NCBI GenBank assembly: GCA_964425485.1
Contig: CAYRML010000011.1
Location: 1 to 31,666 of the forward strand
Source of the DNA: CAYRML01 sp964425485
GTDB taxonomy: Bacteria > Bacillota > Dehalobacteriia > UBA4068
Length of the DNA: 31,666 nt
Direction of reading: 5' to 3'
The notes under the pieces are model-generated. The model saw only the letters and a program-made list of their open reading frames with translations, made no database searches and was not told where the DNA came from. The translations under genes and the position numbers were made by a program. Of this stretch, positions 21,321 through 29,077 are shown piece by piece (position 1 is the first letter of the stretch; each line of letters opens with the position of its first letter).

Positions 21321-22130
21321 GTGCTAAAAGTAGATCATGTTTTTTCCGGCTATGGTGAAGAAGATATTCTGAAAGATATTTCTTTTAAAGTAGGCAAGAG
21401 CGAGTTTGTTTGTATTTTGGGCTCAAACGGTTGTGGCAAAACAACTTTGTTAAAAACGATATTGGCGATACTGAAACCAACCAAAGGGAAAATCACGATA
21501 AATGATGATGATGTACACAAGATGCCTGAAAAGCTTCTGGCACAACAAATTGCATATATCCCTCAGGCCCATGTACCGCCTTTCCCTTTTACGGTGGAGG
21601 ATGTTGTTTTGATGGGCAGGACCCCTTATTTGAATAGGATGGCGGTCCCTAATGCTTTGGATGTTGAGAAGTCCAATCAAGCACTGGAAAGATTGGGTAT
21701 GACTAATATGGCGAAAAAAAGATATACGGAACTGAGCGGGGGACAGAGACAAATGGTTATTATTGCCAGAGCTTTAGCACAGGAGCCTAAAATGCTTGTT
21801 ATGGATGAGCCGACTGCAAATTTGGATTTTGGAAATCAGCATATTGTGTTCGAGCAGTTGATAAAATTGGCTCATAAAGATTTAAGTGTGCTGATGGTGA
21901 CTCATAATCCGGATCATGCTTTGTTTTGCGCGGATGAAACAATAATAATGAAAGAAGGGAAGGTTATAGATAAAGGGAAAACCAGTGCCGTAGTCAATGA
22001 ATCAAGCATGCAGGAAATTTATCAGACCGATGTTAAAATAGCCAGCGTGGATATCCCACCACAAAAGCAAATTTTCATATGTGTGCCCATATCCAAGCAG
22101 AAATTTTTACTGGATCATGATGCTCTATAG
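21321..22130 (+). CDS. FecE-type ABC transporter ATP-binding protein
   Basis: A 269-residue ATPase: Walker A GSNGCGKT (34-41), Q-loop near IPQAHVPPF, signature LSGGQ (138-142), Walker B MLVMDEP (158-164) and switch His in VTHNPDH. It energises the FecCD permease. GTG at 21321 is preferred because GAAGGTGA lies about 8 bases upstream; GTG at 21312, overlapping the permease stop, is the alternative. The C-terminal 40 residues (after KTSAVV) are family-typical. Confidence 0.93.
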   Translation: MLKVDHVFSGYGEEDILKDISFKVGKSEFVCILGSNGCGKTTLLKTILAILKPTKGKITINDDDVHKMPEKLLAQQIAYIPQAHVPPFPFTVEDVVLMGRTPYLNRMAVPNALDVEKSNQALERLGMTNMAKKRYTELSGGQRQMVIIARALAQEPKMLVMDEPTANLDFGNQHIVFEQLIKLAHKDLSVLMVTHNPDHALFCADETIIMKEGKVIDKGKTSAVVNESSMQEIYQTDVKIASVDIPPQKQIFICVPISKQKFLLDHDAL

Positions 22131-22142
22131 ATATTAAATGAT

Positions 22143-22171
22143 TATTAGCGGTTGTGTTAGGGCTGTAGTAC
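22143..22171 (+). repeat. Left arm of inverted repeat bracketing the binding-protein gene
   Basis: The 29-base arm (core TTGTGTTAGGGCTGTA) pairs with 23359-23387. Of 29 positions, 25 are Watson-Crick and four are G-U in the sense RNA. It lies in the 107-bp gap between the ATPase and the binding protein. Confidence 0.75.
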
Positions 22172-22237
22172 TTTTCTTTTTTTAATGGAGTGCATTAAAA
22201 ACAAATTTAGAATTATATTTGAATGGAGGACTCTCGG

Positions 22238-23350
22238 ATGCAAAGATTATTTAAGAACAAAGCGTGGGTCTTATTGATCTTGATAGCTTTGGCTTTTGTT
22301 ATGATTGCAGGCTGTTCCAACAACTCTGAAAATGCATCTAACTCTCCGGCAGAGGTGCAAATCGTTGATATGGCCGGCAGAACTGTAACTATTCCCGGTT
22401 CTGATTATCTTAATAAAGTATTCTTTTCTAGCCCAATTGGGATGATCATGACATATAGTATGGATCCTGACAAGATGGCCGGTACCTCTATGGAGCTGTC
22501 TGACGCTGAATTAGCATATATGGCCGAATCCGTCAGCGAGTTGCCTTATTTGGGTGGCATACAATCCGGTGCCGAAATGAACAAAGAAGCTATAGTTAAT
22601 TCCGGTGCACAAGTGTTTTTCTCAGTCGGTCCTGGAAAAATCAATGAAAGCACTGTTGCCGATGCCGACAAGCTCCAGGAACAGCTGAATATCCCTGTAG
22701 TGGTTTTAGATGGTAATATTGAAAATGCAGCAGCTACTTATGAGCTTATGGGAAAAATCTTTGGCCAAGAAGAAAAAGCGGCGGAATTGGGAGCATATTG
22801 CACAAACGTTTTTACTGATGTAGTAGAAAAAGTATCTACCATCCCTGAAGAAGACAGAGTTAGCGTATATTATGCCGAAGGTCCTGATGGCCTCAGCACC
22901 GAACCTTCCAGTTCGGCTCACGCCGCTGTAATAAAATATGCGAATGCCAAAAATGTTGCCGATGATGTGGAAGTTAAAGCCGGAAGTGGTATGAGTCCGG
23001 TCTCTTTGGAACAAGTATTGGCATGGAATCCTGATGTGATAATTTGTTGGTCCGACGCAAGGGGCGGCGCCTACAGTAAAATCATGTCCGATGAAAACTG
23101 GGCAAAATTGGATGCTGTTAAAAATGGCAGAGTTTATGTTATGCCTTCCCTTCCGTTTAGCTGGATGGATAGGCCACCATCGGTCAACAGATTCCTTGGC
23201 ATTCAGTGGTTGGCAAATCTTTTGTATCCGAATGTTTATGATATAGAAATCAATGAAGTTACAAAAGATTTCTTCAAATTGTTTTATAATATAGAAGTAA
23301 ATGATGACCAAGTTACAGAAATCTTGCAGAATTCTGTTGCAGCAAAATAG
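22238..23350 (+). CDS. FecB/BtuF-type substrate-binding lipoprotein
   Basis: A 370-residue exported lipoprotein. The signal peptide with lipobox VMIAGC places the lipidated Cys at 26. The mature part has the class III periplasmic-binding fold: VQIVDMAGRTVTIPG at the start, AQVFFSVGPG, VLDGNIENAA and VLAWNPDVIICW. It captures the substrate for the FecCD/FecE transporter. The ATG at 22238 follows GGAGG at proper spacing; the upstream in-frame ATG at 22223 overlaps that site. The coding region is closely flanked by a 29-bp inverted repeat (22143-22171 and 23359-23387), which may set its mRNA stability apart from the rest of the operon. Confidence 0.93.
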   Translation: MQRLFKNKAWVLLILIALAFVMIAGCSNNSENASNSPAEVQIVDMAGRTVTIPGSDYLNKVFFSSPIGMIMTYSMDPDKMAGTSMELSDAELAYMAESVSELPYLGGIQSGAEMNKEAIVNSGAQVFFSVGPGKINESTVADADKLQEQLNIPVVVLDGNIENAAATYELMGKIFGQEEKAAELGAYCTNVFTDVVEKVSTIPEEDRVSVYYAEGPDGLSTEPSSSAHAAVIKYANAKNVADDVEVKAGSGMSPVSLEQVLAWNPDVIICWSDARGGAYSKIMSDENWAKLDAVKNGRVYVMPSLPFSWMDRPPSVNRFLGIQWLANLLYPNVYDIEINEVTKDFFKLFYNIEVNDDQVTEILQNSVAAK

Positions 23351-23358
23351 TATTTGAT

Positions 23359-23387
23359 GTATTACAGCCCTAACACAACTGTTGATA
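23359..23387 (+). repeat. Right arm of inverted repeat bracketing the binding-protein gene
   Basis: The 29-base arm (core TACAGCCCTAACACAA) begins 9 bp after the binding-protein stop codon and is complementary to 22143-22171. Confidence 0.75.
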
Positions 23388-23439
23388 TTATTAACAAGAA
23401 ATAATATACGATAATATAAAGATACGGAAGGGGATGTTT

Positions 23440-24651
23440 ATGCCGATGAAGATGGATGTCAAAGGGTTACTGACGAAAGAAGAGGCTTTGTTTAGGCTTT
23501 TTGAGAAATGGCAACCTGATATAAAAGTGGAAACGATACCGATAGAGCAATCCAAAGGACGAATATTAGCAAAAAATATTTTTGCTTTATATACATTACC
23601 GGTAGTTCGAGCTGCAATCATGGACTCTGTGGCTTTGTCTTCCAACGACTTTGAAAATGGTATGCCCGACACTTCTTTGTGGAAAAGAGGAGTGGAATAT
23701 GATTTTGCGGATATGGGCGATGATTTCGATGACAGGTATGATGCCGCTATTAGGGTGGAAGATGTCAGCTTTTCAGCTGATGGCACGATTTGTATAAACG
23801 ATGATGTCAAAGTTGTGCCGGGAATGGGTATCAAGGCAAAGGGAGATATTGTTTGCGAAGGGCAACTTTTGCTTACAAAAGGCCGTAAGATTATGACAAC
23901 AGATTTGGCGGTTTTGGCTGTCGGCGGTATAACGGAAATTTTTGTCTATAAAAAACCTATCATAGCGATAATCCCAACGGGAAGTGAGTTGATTGCCAGA
24001 GGCACAAAACCAGAACGTGGCCAAAACATCGATGCCAATAGTATAATGTTGGAAAATATGTTGCTGGAAATGGGCGCAGAGCCTTTATGTTATCCAATTG
24101 TCAAGGATGATCCGAAAATGTTGTCTGAATCATTAGAGGATGCGTTGGTCAGGGCTGATGTCGTTGTCGTCAACGGTGGCTCATCTAAGGGCAGTGAAGA
24201 TTTTTGTACTAAATTGCTGCATGGACGTGGCGAGTTTCTTTTCCATGGAGTTGCCAGAGTGCCTGGCCGGCCTCTGGGCATGGCTGTTACGGATGGAAAA
24301 CCGGTGATCAATCTTCCGGGGCCAACCGTTGCAGCATTTAATGGCACCGATTGGTGTTTGAGAGCAATTGTGGCAAGGATTTTACAAAGCCGGATAGAAA
24401 AGAGGCCTACGGTTAGGGCAATTTTAACTGAGGACCTATGCACCCCTATGCCAATGGAATATATGGCTCGTCTAAATATTACTAAAGGGGAAGATGGCTG
24501 TTTTTATGCGGATCCCTTGTCCAAGAGCAGAGATTTTGTGGTGCGCTCTATCGGTGCCAATGGTGTGTTTATTTCTCCCATTGGTTTTGGGGAATATCTA
24601 AAGGGAACGGAAATTGAGGTAGAGCTACTGTGTCAGGAAGAATATATATAA
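23440..24651 (+). CDS. Divergent MoeA-like molybdopterin molybdenumtransferase homologue
   Basis: A 403-residue MoeA-fold protein. In MoeA this fold inserts molybdate (or tungstate) into adenylylated molybdopterin. GSEL (181-184, E183), PGRPLGMA (275-282) and the C-terminal beta domain fit the family. Key loops differ: RAAIMDSVAL (57-66) replaces the usual DNSAMDGYA, GGSSKGSED (246-254) replaces GGVSVGDYD, and LPGPTVAAF replaces LPGNPVS. It is therefore a paralogue that may act on another metal or cofactor. ATG 23440 is preferred over ATG 23434, which directly abuts the GGAAGGGG site. It lies in the uptake operon, hinting that the imported anion is molybdate or tungstate. Confidence 0.85.
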   Translation: MPMKMDVKGLLTKEEALFRLFEKWQPDIKVETIPIEQSKGRILAKNIFALYTLPVVRAAIMDSVALSSNDFENGMPDTSLWKRGVEYDFADMGDDFDDRYDAAIRVEDVSFSADGTICINDDVKVVPGMGIKAKGDIVCEGQLLLTKGRKIMTTDLAVLAVGGITEIFVYKKPIIAIIPTGSELIARGTKPERGQNIDANSIMLENMLLEMGAEPLCYPIVKDDPKMLSESLEDALVRADVVVVNGGSSKGSEDFCTKLLHGRGEFLFHGVARVPGRPLGMAVTDGKPVINLPGPTVAAFNGTDWCLRAIVARILQSRIEKRPTVRAILTEDLCTPMPMEYMARLNITKGEDGCFYADPLSKSRDFVVRSIGANGVFISPIGFGEYLKGTEIEVELLCQEEYI

Positions 24652-24665
24652 AGGAGAAAAGTTCA

Positions 24666-25436
24666 ATGTGGAGATTATATGATGAACTGATTGATGGTAT
24701 CCCGGAAAATTTAGTTATTGAAGATTATAATATCGGCTGTGCTTGGGCTATGGTGCAGGCAAGAGGAACTGCAGGCATTGCCTTAACTGTTAAAGGCCAC
24801 AGCCTTGATCCTTTGTATCAAGGACCTGTTATCGGAGAATCACTCAAAACCATTGCTGCTTGTGTGAAATCTTGGAATTTTATTGAAGCATCTTTGGGGA
24901 TGGCTGCTATAAACTGTTATTATAATTCGCCTCAAAATGTTGCGGCGCTTGGTGGTTTTGATGACTTAGATATAGGTGACGAGTCTTTGGAAAATAATAA
25001 GAGTAAAGATGCTTTTGCCATATTAGCAGAGGAAGCCGCAGGTAAAAAAGTTGCTGTAATAGGTCATTTCCCACATATCGAAAGGACCTTGCGTCCGATT
25101 TGTGATTTATCCATCCTTGAGAGAAATCCGGATAAAGGCGATTACCCGGATAGTGCCTGTGATTATATACTTTGTGAGCAAGATATGGTCTTTGTCACAG
25201 GAATGACTTTCACGAATAAAACATTGCCTCATTTACTGCAGGTCATAAACCTATCGGCCAGAGTTATATTGGTTGGCCCTTCAGTTCCTTTAACGCCGCT
25301 TCTATATCGATACGGAGTTACTGATTTGGACGGTTTTTGTGTCATGAATCCGGAAAAGATCAACCAATTGGTGCGTCATGGCCAAAATTTCAGTATTTTT
25401 CAGGGTGGGAAAATGGTAAGCATCAGAAAAAAATGA
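24666..25436 (+). CDS. DUF4213/DUF364 protein, putative heavy-metal chelation domain
   Basis: A 256-residue protein with an N-terminal DUF4213-like enolase-N-type region (about 1-90) and a C-terminal DUF364 Rossmann-like region with VAVIGHFPHIE (129-139), FVTGMTFTNKTLPHLL and LVGPSVPLTPLLY (202-214). The family is thought to bind metal and is often found next to FecBCD-type transporters. The biochemical role is unknown. The ATG at 24666 follows AAAGGAGA, 14 bp after the MoeA-like stop. It is the last gene before a strong terminator. Confidence 0.85.
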   Translation: MWRLYDELIDGIPENLVIEDYNIGCAWAMVQARGTAGIALTVKGHSLDPLYQGPVIGESLKTIAACVKSWNFIEASLGMAAINCYYNSPQNVAALGGFDDLDIGDESLENNKSKDAFAILAEEAAGKKVAVIGHFPHIERTLRPICDLSILERNPDKGDYPDSACDYILCEQDMVFVTGMTFTNKTLPHLLQVINLSARVILVGPSVPLTPLLYRYGVTDLDGFCVMNPEKINQLVRHGQNFSIFQGGKMVSIRKK

Positions 25437-25479
25437 TATTATATGGCATTTTTAGGTAAATTAAAGTTAGTTGGTCAGA

Positions 25480-25520
25480 AAAAAAGCCTTGATAAACACG
25501 GGGTTTATCAAGGCTTTTTT
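25480..25520. terminator. Terminator of the metal-uptake operon
   Basis: A perfect 18-bp stem (25480-25497 with 25503-25520) has an ACGGG loop and poly-A/poly-T ends. It lies between the converging DUF364 and RidA-like genes and can serve both. Confidence 0.9.
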
Positions 25521-25532
25521 GATTTTATTATG

Positions 25533-26075
25533 CTATATCTCTTGATTGTCCTGGCAGATGAATTCTATACCTACAATAGCACCATCGACAGGCAGGTTAT
25601 CTATGCCGAGACAAGCACGTGCAGGATAAGGTTCTTTGAAATGTTTTGCATATTCAATATTCATAGCTTCAAAATCATCCATATCTTCAAGGTAAACAGT
25701 GGCTTTTATGACATCATCATAGGTCAATCCTGCAGTTTCCAGAAGCAGGTCATAATTTTCGAATATTTGCTGTAATTGCTCTGTGACATCATCACCTGTG
25801 ATGTCATTAGTTTCCGGATCTAGGGCCAATTGCATAGAGCAATATAACAAGCCACCACCGCGTACAGCTTGGGAATATGGCCCGATGTGATCTGCCTCAT
25901 TTTCTGTTGCTATGATAGCATCTCTGCCTTGACCCGGTTCTACATCTTTGCCCTGTTCGGTTTTTTGCGTTTGTTCTGTGGCTTGTGATTGATTATTATC
26001 GCAAGCTGATAGGGCAAAAAGCAGACCGATGGCCAATACTGTGATGACGATTTTATAGATGGCCTTTTGTTTCAT
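25533..26075 (-). CDS. RidA/YjgF-domain lipoprotein
   Basis: A 180-residue protein with a lipoprotein signal (LFALSAC, Cys at 25), a Gln/Glu-rich spacer (26-50) and a full RidA domain: GPYSQAV (65-71), LALDPETNDI, PARACLG with the enamine-binding-type Arg at 153, and Glu at 171. RidA proteins hydrolyse reactive 2-aminoacrylate-type imines and are normally cytoplasmic, so an exported, membrane-anchored form is unusual. The ATG at 26075 lies 8 bases after GGAG; the ATG at 26081 would be too close to it. Confidence 0.9.
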   Translation of the reverse strand: MKQKAIYKIVITVLAIGLLFALSACDNNQSQATEQTQKTEQGKDVEPGQGRDAIIATENEADHIGPYSQAVRGGGLLYCSMQLALDPETNDITGDDVTEQLQQIFENYDLLLETAGLTYDDVIKATVYLEDMDDFEAMNIEYAKHFKEPYPARACLGIDNLPVDGAIVGIEFICQDNQEI

Positions 26076-26551
26076 AAGCATATCTCCTTTATGTATATAA
26101 TAATGGTAAACAACATTATAAAATATTTATACATCTCATTTTACAAATATTGTTTTAGATTGTCAATAATATGTGAATATAAAATTAGATTTATATATGT
26201 TTATGCAGGTGTCTTTAAAAATATAAAACTGCATATGATCAGTTCGATTTTCTTATCCCAAATTGATAAAAATTACTGAAAGTGTAATTATTATAACTTC
26301 AAGTTTATCTGCCAGGGCAAAAATTCATAAAGCCCGTTAAAACCTTAATCAAATCTTAATATTTGTGTTGCCGTTTGTTATTGACACAGTTTTAAGCTGG
26401 CTATATATTCTTCTTAAGAATATAGAATTTTTTACTAATTAAGGAAACTATTTTTAACAAATTTACATCTAAATATTAAAAGGCAGTTATTGTGGATAAG
26501 GTTTATCAAGAGATATTTATCAAAACTAAAATTCAAGGGGGTCTATGCTTT
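26076..26551. other. Divergent intergenic region before the surface-protein gene
   Basis: About 475 bp of very AT-rich DNA. Apart from the promoter and palindrome at 26381-26424 and the ribosome site AAGGGGG, I see no gene or repeat. Confidence 0.5.
26381..26424 (+). promoter_or_regulatory. Promoter with overlapping palindrome, surface-protein gene
   Basis: TTGACA (26381-26386), 17 bp, TATATT (26404-26409). The palindrome TATATTCTT-CTT-AAGAATATA (26404-26424) starts on the -10 box and so could be an operator, or a 5' mRNA hairpin if the start lies further up. Confidence 0.65.
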
Positions 26552-28606
26552 ATGAAAAACTCAAAACTTCTATTGATCGTAGTATTGGCCATAGCTTTAA
26601 CGCTGGCCTTTGCCGTACCGGCTTTGGCTGTGGGCGCTCCGGCTGTGACTGGGGTTTCTGTCTCTTCCAGTGCGGGCAATCTCGGCAGCACCAGTACCAC
26701 AGACGGTTCTGTGACTGTGCCGGCCAATGTAGCGGTGACTGTAACCGCGACGGGCAACTCTGATGCTACTGCCTATTCTTTTGATGGCGGAGAATATGCC
26801 GCGGCTACATCAAAAGTCTATACCGTAGCAAGTGGTACCCAAACTGTCACCATCACAGCCAAAGATGCTTCTGATTTTGTGTCTGCTGCATACACCGTTA
26901 ATTTGGTTGCCAGCACAGACAGCACTGCTTCAGCAATAAGCAGCATGGCTATGCATAACGGCACCGTTTATTTTTCAACTTTCAGCAAAACCGGTAATAC
27001 TTATACTGTGAATATCCCTAACACTGCTACCGGCGCTTACAGTAGGGTTTATATAGCTCCGGTTCTTTCTGCCGGTGCCGTATGGGCCCCGACCAGTGAA
27101 TTTAGCGGCAACTATATTGATGTCGGCGCTTTGGCCGATGGCGGAACTCAATCTGCTACCTTTACCGTAACATCAGCTTTTGGTGATCCCTATAAAACAG
27201 TGTATACCATCAACATAGTAAAGGCCTCCGCCTCATTACCCAGCGTTAATACTCTGAGTAGTGTTGCTGTAACCAATGGCACTAAATCTGTCAGCATCAA
27301 GCCTACTTCATTCCCTAGCTCTACATCCACAACAGGTAGCGGTACTGTGACTTCCACAGTGACTTCGGTTGATGTGGCTTATGAGGTTACTGATCCGCTT
27401 TCCACTGTTGAATATTCTGTAAATGGTGGTTCTTATAAATCCCTTGGCGCCGGAAACGGTTCATTCGAAGCCAGCCTGACCAAGAATAAAGTCAATGCCA
27501 TCCGCATCAGGGTTACCGCTCAAAACAGTACCAGCAAAATTTATACGCTTAATATCACTCGCGGAACCGTGGAATCCTATGCCACTTTGGAAGATCTTAA
27601 TATAACTTATGAATCCGGCAGCAAAACCAAAACAGTTAGCATTAGCCCTTCCTTTAAATCTTCCACCTATACTTATACAGCCAGTGTAAATTCCGATATT
27701 GATGAAGTCAATGTGGAATTTGAAACCACTGATGAAAATGCCGAAGTTAAGGTCTATAGAGGCAGCTCTTTGAAAGGCACTTACGATGGATCTGATGATA
27801 TCGATATCAGCCTCTCCAAAGGCTCCAATGAAATCAAATTGGTAGTTACTTCTTCTGATGAAGATACAAAAAAAACCTACAAAATTACTATCACCAGAGG
27901 GGATTCCAGCGTCAACACGCTGAGTGCTATTGCTTTGAGAACCGGATCTAATGCTAATGTCAGCTATACACCCAGCTTCAGCACAACCACCAAAGCTTAT
28001 ACGGCTAATGTGGCCAATGATGTCGCGAAAATCGCTTTAAAAGCTTCTCTGACTGATAGCGATTCCTCCATGACTATCAATGGCAACTCCGTATCCAGTG
28101 GTGCTTGGAGCAGCGATTATTCTCTGTCTGAGGGTAATAACAGCTTCATCATCAAGGTAACAGCTCAAGATGGCAGCACCAACAGTTATTCTGTTAATGT
28201 GGTCAGAGCCAAATCCACGACTGTGGTTACCGGTAATATTCTCAAATTATATATAGGCAAAAACACCGCTTATGTTAATGACAGAGCCGTTACCCTGGAT
28301 GCTGCGCCATTCCTTTATACCTATAACAAAGTCAATTACACCATGGTCCCGATCCGCTTTATCGGCGAACAAGGCTTAGGAGCTACCGTTAATTGGAGCA
28401 GCTCCACTAAACAAGTAAATATCAGCGGCAATGGCAAAAGTGTGACCATGACTTTGGGCGTGGCTAACCCCGCGGTCGGTATGCTGTGTCCGCCGGTCGC
28501 CAAAAATAATAGAATTTTCGTGCCTGTCCGTTATGTTGCTGAATCCTTAGGTTGTACCGTTGATTATAGCAGTACGACCCTGCCAATTGTTATTACCAGT
28601 AAATAA
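26552..28606 (+). CDS. Secreted protein with cadherin-like beta-sandwich repeats and a C-terminal stalk domain
   Basis: A 684-residue exported protein. A Sec signal peptide (about 1-26, cleaved after PALA) is followed by several repeats of about 95-100 residues, rich in Ser/Thr and ending in VxxYTLNITRG-type strands (cadherin-like beta-sandwich, for example near 240-350, 350-460 and 460-560). Residues 564-684 form a copper-amine-oxidase-N-type (stalk) domain: LYIGKNTAYVNDRAVTLD, MVPIRFIGEQGLG and FVPVRYVAESLG. There is no LPxTG or C-terminal anchor, so it is probably a secreted or wall-associated structural protein. ATG 26552 has AAGGGGG upstream; the open frame before it is not part of the gene. 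Highly expressed features are suggested by its near-consensus promoter. Confidence 0.88.
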   Translation: MKNSKLLLIVVLAIALTLAFAVPALAVGAPAVTGVSVSSSAGNLGSTSTTDGSVTVPANVAVTVTATGNSDATAYSFDGGEYAAATSKVYTVASGTQTVTITAKDASDFVSAAYTVNLVASTDSTASAISSMAMHNGTVYFSTFSKTGNTYTVNIPNTATGAYSRVYIAPVLSAGAVWAPTSEFSGNYIDVGALADGGTQSATFTVTSAFGDPYKTVYTINIVKASASLPSVNTLSSVAVTNGTKSVSIKPTSFPSSTSTTGSGTVTSTVTSVDVAYEVTDPLSTVEYSVNGGSYKSLGAGNGSFEASLTKNKVNAIRIRVTAQNSTSKIYTLNITRGTVESYATLEDLNITYESGSKTKTVSISPSFKSSTYTYTASVNSDIDEVNVEFETTDENAEVKVYRGSSLKGTYDGSDDIDISLSKGSNEIKLVVTSSDEDTKKTYKITITRGDSSVNTLSAIALRTGSNANVSYTPSFSTTTKAYTANVANDVAKIALKASLTDSDSSMTINGNSVSSGAWSSDYSLSEGNNSFIIKVTAQDGSTNSYSVNVVRAKSTTVVTGNILKLYIGKNTAYVNDRAVTLDAAPFLYTYNKVNYTMVPIRFIGEQGLGATVNWSSSTKQVNISGNGKSVTMTLGVANPAVGMLCPPVAKNNRIFVPVRYVAESLGCTVDYSSTTLPIVITSK

Positions 28607-28618
28607 ATCCCTGTCTAT

Positions 28619-28664
28619 AAAAGATAAAGAGTACCGTTCAAAAGGGCGGTACTCTTTATCTTTT
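28619..28664 (+). terminator. Terminator of the surface-protein gene
   Basis: An 18-bp perfect stem (28619-28636 with 28647-28664) has a 10-base loop and a T-rich end, just after the stop codon. Confidence 0.9.
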
Positions 28665-28739
28665 TGAAGCCTTGACAAATAAGGTGATAGTATAATAGTA
28701 TTATAGCGGTAAATCTTAAGAAAAAGCAGGGGATAGATA

Positions 28740-28958
28740 ATGACTAAAAAACAAGAAATTTTTAACCTTGATTGCTCTAACAAATTGCCTTGCAGCTGCA
28801 CCTATGATTGTCCCCGCCACGGCAAATGCTGTGCCTGCGTGGCCTATCATCGTGATCATGATGAGGGTTTGCCCGGTTGTTTCTTTTCCGCTGAGGCCGA
28901 AGCCACCTATGATCGCAGTTTGGAGGCTTTGTACCGAGACAAGTGCAAAGGTTTATAG
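28740..28958 (+). CDS. Small Cys-rich protein, DUF6485-like
   Basis: A 72-residue protein with nine cysteines, in the arrangement CSNKLPCSCTYDCPRHGKCCACVAYHR then GCFFSAEAE. It resembles the DUF6485 small proteins of anaerobic Bacillota by the CxC...CxxxGxCCxCxxYHR core (recalled from memory). It probably binds zinc or an FeS cluster; the function is unknown. The ATG follows CAGGGGAT. It has its own terminator downstream and appears to be a single-gene unit. Confidence 0.75.
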   Translation: MTKKQEIFNLDCSNKLPCSCTYDCPRHGKCCACVAYHRDHDEGLPGCFFSAEAEATYDRSLEALYRDKCKGL

Positions 28959-29006
28959 AGTAGTGCTATTATATGGGTTTGGTTTAAAATTATATATCTA
29001 AAAACA

Positions 29007-29032
29007 AAAACCCCTTGTGCAAAAGGGGTTTT
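29007..29032 (+). terminator. Terminator after the DUF6485-like gene
   Basis: AAAACCCCTT (29007-29016) pairs with AAGGGGTTTT (29023-29032). It can also serve the converging AraC-type gene. Confidence 0.85.
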
Positions 29033-29077
29033 ATTATATAAAATATATTATTTTTATACTATTGCAATCTAAAATAA

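Noticed and set aside
22706..23311. 201-codon open frame opposite the binding-protein gene
   Set aside because: It is antisense to a clear lipoprotein gene, with composition unlike a protein and no start signals.
22143..23387. The inverted repeat as ends of an insertion sequence
   Set aside because: No transposase, no target duplication seen, and the enclosed gene is the expected binding protein of the operon; the G-U pattern fits RNA pairing better.
28672..28704. Promoter TTGACA plus TATAAT before the DUF6485-like gene
   Set aside because: The spacer is 13 bp to the good -10 and 21 bp to the next one, so neither is a convincing pair.
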